From Clostridia bacterium (lineage in GTDB: Bacteria > Bacillota > Clostridia > Oscillospirales > CAG-272), in the NCBI GenBank assembly GCA_017461635.1, contig JAFTXK010000117.1, positions 1 to 36,607 on the forward strand: 36,607 nt of DNA, given 5' to 3'. A program made the translations under genes and the position numbers. The notes below the pieces were generated by a model, which searched no databases, had not been told where the DNA came from, and saw nothing but the letters and a program-made list of their open reading frames with translations. How positions within the stretch are numbered: position 1 is the stretch's first letter; every line of letters starts with the position of its first letter. This document shows positions 34,051 through 36,607 of the stretch, one piece after another.

Positions 34051-36090
34051 ATGAAAAGAATTGCTTTATTTGGATTAGTATTTATCATGATACTTGCATT
34101 TTGTGCCTGCGGTAATACCGTTGAGGTTAGAGATGCTGAACAGAGCATCGAAAGCATTGCAGAAAGTAAGGATACCGTCAGCGAATCGGACACAACAGAT
34201 ACTGGGGCTGTATCGGATATAGAAACCGAAGCGGCGACAACAGCGGCGCCCGAACCCGAATTCGTAAATGTTGAAAACATCGGCGAATATGTTGTTATTC
34301 GCAGTAAGGGTTCCACAGTTTCGGTAAGGAACGCCGCAACAGATCTTTGCGCTGATATTTATGTTGAGACAGAGATACTTCTTTCGGTGAATACCGATAA
34401 GATGGAGGAGAGCGAATATGAGATCCTTATCGGAAAGACCAACAGAGTGGCAGAAGGTATTGATTATGATGCTCTCGGCATTGGCGAGTACATAATTAAA
34501 AAGACAGGAAATAAGATAGTTATCGCAGGCGGTTCGGAACGGGCATTGAAAAATGCCATCAATTATTTCTCCGTCAATTTCATTGCCGAAGGCGCGGTAA
34601 GATTGCCCCTTTCGGGCGAATATATCTTCGCTCCCAAAGGATATCTTGACAGCATTACGATTGACGGAACTCCTATAACTGAGTATACCATTATTGAGGA
34701 TCTTTATGATGACAGTATCGCGGAAAAATTCGCCGCCGATATTGAGAACGCTATATATTCCGAGCTCCCGATAAAGAGCGCGGGCGGAATTGATGATTAC
34801 GGCGAAAAATATATTCTTCTTTCGGATACAAATACCGACTTTACAAGCCATTATGTAAAGGTGGAAAATGGTAATATCATCCTTTCGGGAAACTATACAA
34901 CAATTGATGAATGTATAGATTATTTCTTTGGGGGCATGCTTGGCTATAACGTTGAAACGGGCAATGTTTCGGGAGAGACCCATATTAAGCTGACCTCGGG
35001 AATGGGAGAGACCTTCACCGAGGAGAAAAAAGAGGTATATTCAAAGGATAAGCTGATGCAGGTGCTTACCGATGTTTATAATTCGGATAAGATCATTGTG
35101 GGTCAGCATATGAGCGCATACAGATATGGCGAGACGCTGACCACAGAGCGCAGTCTTTATATGGAGAATCTCGGCGTAGACTGTCCCCTTTTTGGCTTTG
35201 ACGTTGCCGAGGCTCAGTCAGGTACAAAATATACATGGAATGCGCAGGTCAAGGACGCTTACGATATGGTGGAATATGCCCGTGAGGGAGGTATCTTTAC
35301 CTTCTCGGTGCATTTTGATAATCCTTCCGGCAAGCCCGAAGGACTTGCGTATTACAGAGGCGAGCTTGGCAATGGCACTGCGCAGGATTGGGAAAAGCTT
35401 CTGACGAAGGGCACGGAATATAACGAGAACTTTATGGAATCGCTTAGCGATGTGGGGGATTTCCTTGAGATCTTCCATAATAACGGAGTGCCTGTGATCT
35501 TCAGACCACTCCATGAAATGAACGGGAATTGGTTCTGGTTCTGCATTGTAAACGGCGAGGAAAACAATACCATACCCAAAGAATATGCCGTTCGCCTTTG
35601 GGTGATGATCTATGATTATCTTGTCACCGAGCGAGGTATTGATTCTATGATCTGGGAATACAGCCCAAATGTTGCGGAAAAGACCACCTCAAGCAAGGTT
35701 GACGTTATGTACTGCTATCCGGGCGATGAATATTGCGAAATCGTCGGCTGTGACTGGTATACGAGCTCTTATACCGGGCATGAGGTGCTGAGAATATCCG
35801 AGGACGCGCTGTCTCAGACAGGAAAGATTTTCTCTGTCACCGAGTTTGGCCCGGGCGGAGATATCCGAACAGATTATAATGTGATCAAAAAAGATATGTT
35901 CACCTGTTTGCACCTGGACGATCTTATAACCGAGGTTACCGAAGCGGGTATCAAGACCTGCTATTGGCTGCTTTGGTCAAGCTGGTCGGAGGTGAGGATC
36001 TCCATGTGGAATATGGGAGACGGACGTGCCTTTTACGGAAATGATGTTTATCTCACCCTTAAGGACACATATAAATTACTGTACGAATAA
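34051..36090 (+). CDS. GH26-family glycoside hydrolase lipoprotein (second paralogue)
   Basis: The protein has 679 residues; GGAGG lies at 34041-34045. The lipobox FCAC gives a lipidated Cys20. A low-complexity Glu/Asp/Thr/Ala linker (21-70) leads into an N-terminal region (about 73-310) homologous to that of the 654-residue lipoprotein at 14852-16816. The GH26 domain (about 325-675) has Glu489 in FRPLHEMN as predicted acid/base and Glu598 in VTEFGPGG as predicted nucleophile, plus MIWEYSPN and YPGDEYCEIVGCDWY. It retains the canonical TEFG, unlike its paralogue. It should cut mannan-type chains at the cell surface. It lacks the shared 78-bp element, so it is regulated separately. Confidence 0.92.
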   Translation: MKRIALFGLVFIMILAFCACGNTVEVRDAEQSIESIAESKDTVSESDTTDTGAVSDIETEAATTAAPEPEFVNVENIGEYVVIRSKGSTVSVRNAATDLCADIYVETEILLSVNTDKMEESEYEILIGKTNRVAEGIDYDALGIGEYIIKKTGNKIVIAGGSERALKNAINYFSVNFIAEGAVRLPLSGEYIFAPKGYLDSITIDGTPITEYTIIEDLYDDSIAEKFAADIENAIYSELPIKSAGGIDDYGEKYILLSDTNTDFTSHYVKVENGNIILSGNYTTIDECIDYFFGGMLGYNVETGNVSGETHIKLTSGMGETFTEEKKEVYSKDKLMQVLTDVYNSDKIIVGQHMSAYRYGETLTTERSLYMENLGVDCPLFGFDVAEAQSGTKYTWNAQVKDAYDMVEYAREGGIFTFSVHFDNPSGKPEGLAYYRGELGNGTAQDWEKLLTKGTEYNENFMESLSDVGDFLEIFHNNGVPVIFRPLHEMNGNWFWFCIVNGEENNTIPKEYAVRLWVMIYDYLVTERGIDSMIWEYSPNVAEKTTSSKVDVMYCYPGDEYCEIVGCDWYTSSYTGHEVLRISEDALSQTGKIFSVTEFGPGGDIRTDYNVIKKDMFTCLHLDDLITEVTEAGIKTCYWLLWSSWSEVRISMWNMGDGRAFYGNDVYLTLKDTYKLLYE

Positions 36091-36103
36091 TCATAGTTTA
36101 AGA

Positions 36104-36133
36104 GGCACTGCGGAACTATCCTTCCGCAGTGCC
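36104..36133 (+). terminator. Hairpin after the third GH26 gene
   Basis: GGCACTGCGGAA (36104-36115) and TTCCGCAGTGCC (36122-36133) pair perfectly around a 6-nt loop. The tail is GTATATATTTA, so termination may depend on the second hairpin 17 nt downstream. Confidence 0.75.
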
Positions 36134-36150
36134 GTATATATTTACTTCCT

Positions 36151-36180
36151 GACACTTTCAAAACTTGAAAGTGTCATTTT
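36151..36180 (+). terminator. Second hairpin terminator after the third GH26 gene
   Basis: GACACTTTCAA (36151-36161) pairs with TTGAAAGTGTC (36165-36175) around a 3-nt loop, followed by ATTTTTA. Confidence 0.8.
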
Positions 36181-36326
36181 TACTTTGCCAAAGAAGAAGG
36201 GAAACAACTTATTTACGAAACTGCACACTTGTAGTCCTTCTTAGCTTTTGATGCTAAACTCCTTATAATCATCCTACGAAAATATTAAAAATCATATCAA
36301 CCAATCAAACAGTATTTCTCTATTCT

Positions 36327-36406
36327 AAACTAACATCCGCAAACAACCGATAGCACATGCGGACATTTCCCGATATCGAACGATTCCCACAGACGGGAGC
36401 ATGTGC
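36327..36406. repeat. Copy 2 of the palindromic repeat, opposite orientation and truncated
   Basis: The reverse complement of 36327-36406 matches 31275-31353 across about 80 bp. The outer arm AAACTAACATCC and the inner GACGGGAGCATGTGC are conserved. The opposite outer arm is missing: after 36406 the sequence runs into unrelated DNA (GGTACTCTTCACCC). The two copies therefore bracket the RluA, symporter and GH26 genes as an inverted pair. Confidence 0.7.
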
Positions 36407-36607
36407 GGTACTCTTCACCCTTTTTTCGCCCGTGCTTTTTGGGCGGAAAAAGGTAAATGACAAAATACACAGCACCATTGAAAATTGCGCCCGTCGGAAT
36501 TTTCACAGGTGCGTTGGTACAGCAGGGGGTATCCCTAGGGGGAACGCCTGGGAGCGTTTTGGTACCTTTGGGGCGGGCCAAAGGTACTGCCGCGCGGCAT
36601 GAGCGCC
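36407..36607. other. Gene-free, compositionally different end of the window
   Basis: No supported reading frame is present; short frames on both strands resemble no protein family. The segment is GC-richer from 36530 and contains the palindrome GTACCTTTGG (36562-36571)/CCAAAGGTAC (36578-36587). It resembles the edge of another intergenic repeat cut off by the window. Confidence 0.5.

Noticed and set aside
34075..34983. 302-codon minus-strand frame opposite the third GH26 gene
   Set aside because: The opposite strand encodes the lipoprotein signal and the paralogous N-terminal domain; this frame has no recognisable features.
36330..36602. Short overlapping frames on both strands at the window end
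   Set aside because: They run through a repeat and a palindrome, overlap each other and have no ribosome binding sites or protein-like composition.

Overview
The window looks like a chromosomal segment of an anaerobic Gram-positive bacterium of the Bacillota, class Clostridia, most likely an uncultured gut or rumen Oscillospirales/Christensenellales-type lineage. The reasons are strong AGGAGG-type ribosome binding sites, TTGACA/TATAAT promoters, hairpin terminators with short U tracts, lipoproteins with F-x-A-C lipoboxes, an SLH-domain S-layer protein, BspA-type leucine-rich repeat surface proteins, a glycyl radical enzyme and many short palindromic (MITE-like) intergenic repeats. The taxonomic placement is inference; no rRNA or tRNA gene is present.

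Layout. 1-2333: the tail of a dispersed repeat, then a glycyl radical enzyme interrupted by one in-frame TAA. 2530-8621 (+ strand): an ABC exporter half-transporter, a FAD oxidoreductase with a C-terminal Rieske domain, a PHP-domain hydrolase and an OmpR-type response regulator with its sensor kinase. 8726-16816 (- strand): a glycan-handling cluster made of a membrane-anchored LRR protein, an LRR protein fused to a GH26 (mannanase-family) domain, and a GH26 lipoprotein, with a divergent AraC-type regulator at 16925-17770. A 78-bp element lies upstream of both the LRR gene and the GH26 lipoprotein gene, the latter copy sitting in the divergent araC promoter region. This makes a small regulon likely. 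18040-18879: a SAM methyltransferase. 18880-19880: a 471-bp palindromic element and the long structured leader of the S-layer gene. 19881-23486: a highly expressed S-layer protein. 23884-26447: a polar amino acid ABC importer. 26560-31209: a six-gene operon (HAD phosphatase, PHP protein, peptidase T, flavin reductase, methylenetetrahydrofolate reductase, MetH reactivation domain). 31448-33813: an RluA pseudouridine synthase and a Na+/proline-type symporter. 34051-36090: a third GH26 lipoprotein. 36091-36607: no gene.

Together the genes suggest a cell that attacks beta-mannan or a related glycan at its surface with three GH26 proteins, under an AraC-type regulator for at least part of the set. 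It also takes up amino acids, sodium-coupled solutes and peptides. The most notable items are the shared 78-bp element, the interrupted glycyl radical enzyme with an unusual active-site loop, the 471-bp hairpin element, the S-layer leader RNA with mutually exclusive helices, and the palindromic operator over the symporter promoter.
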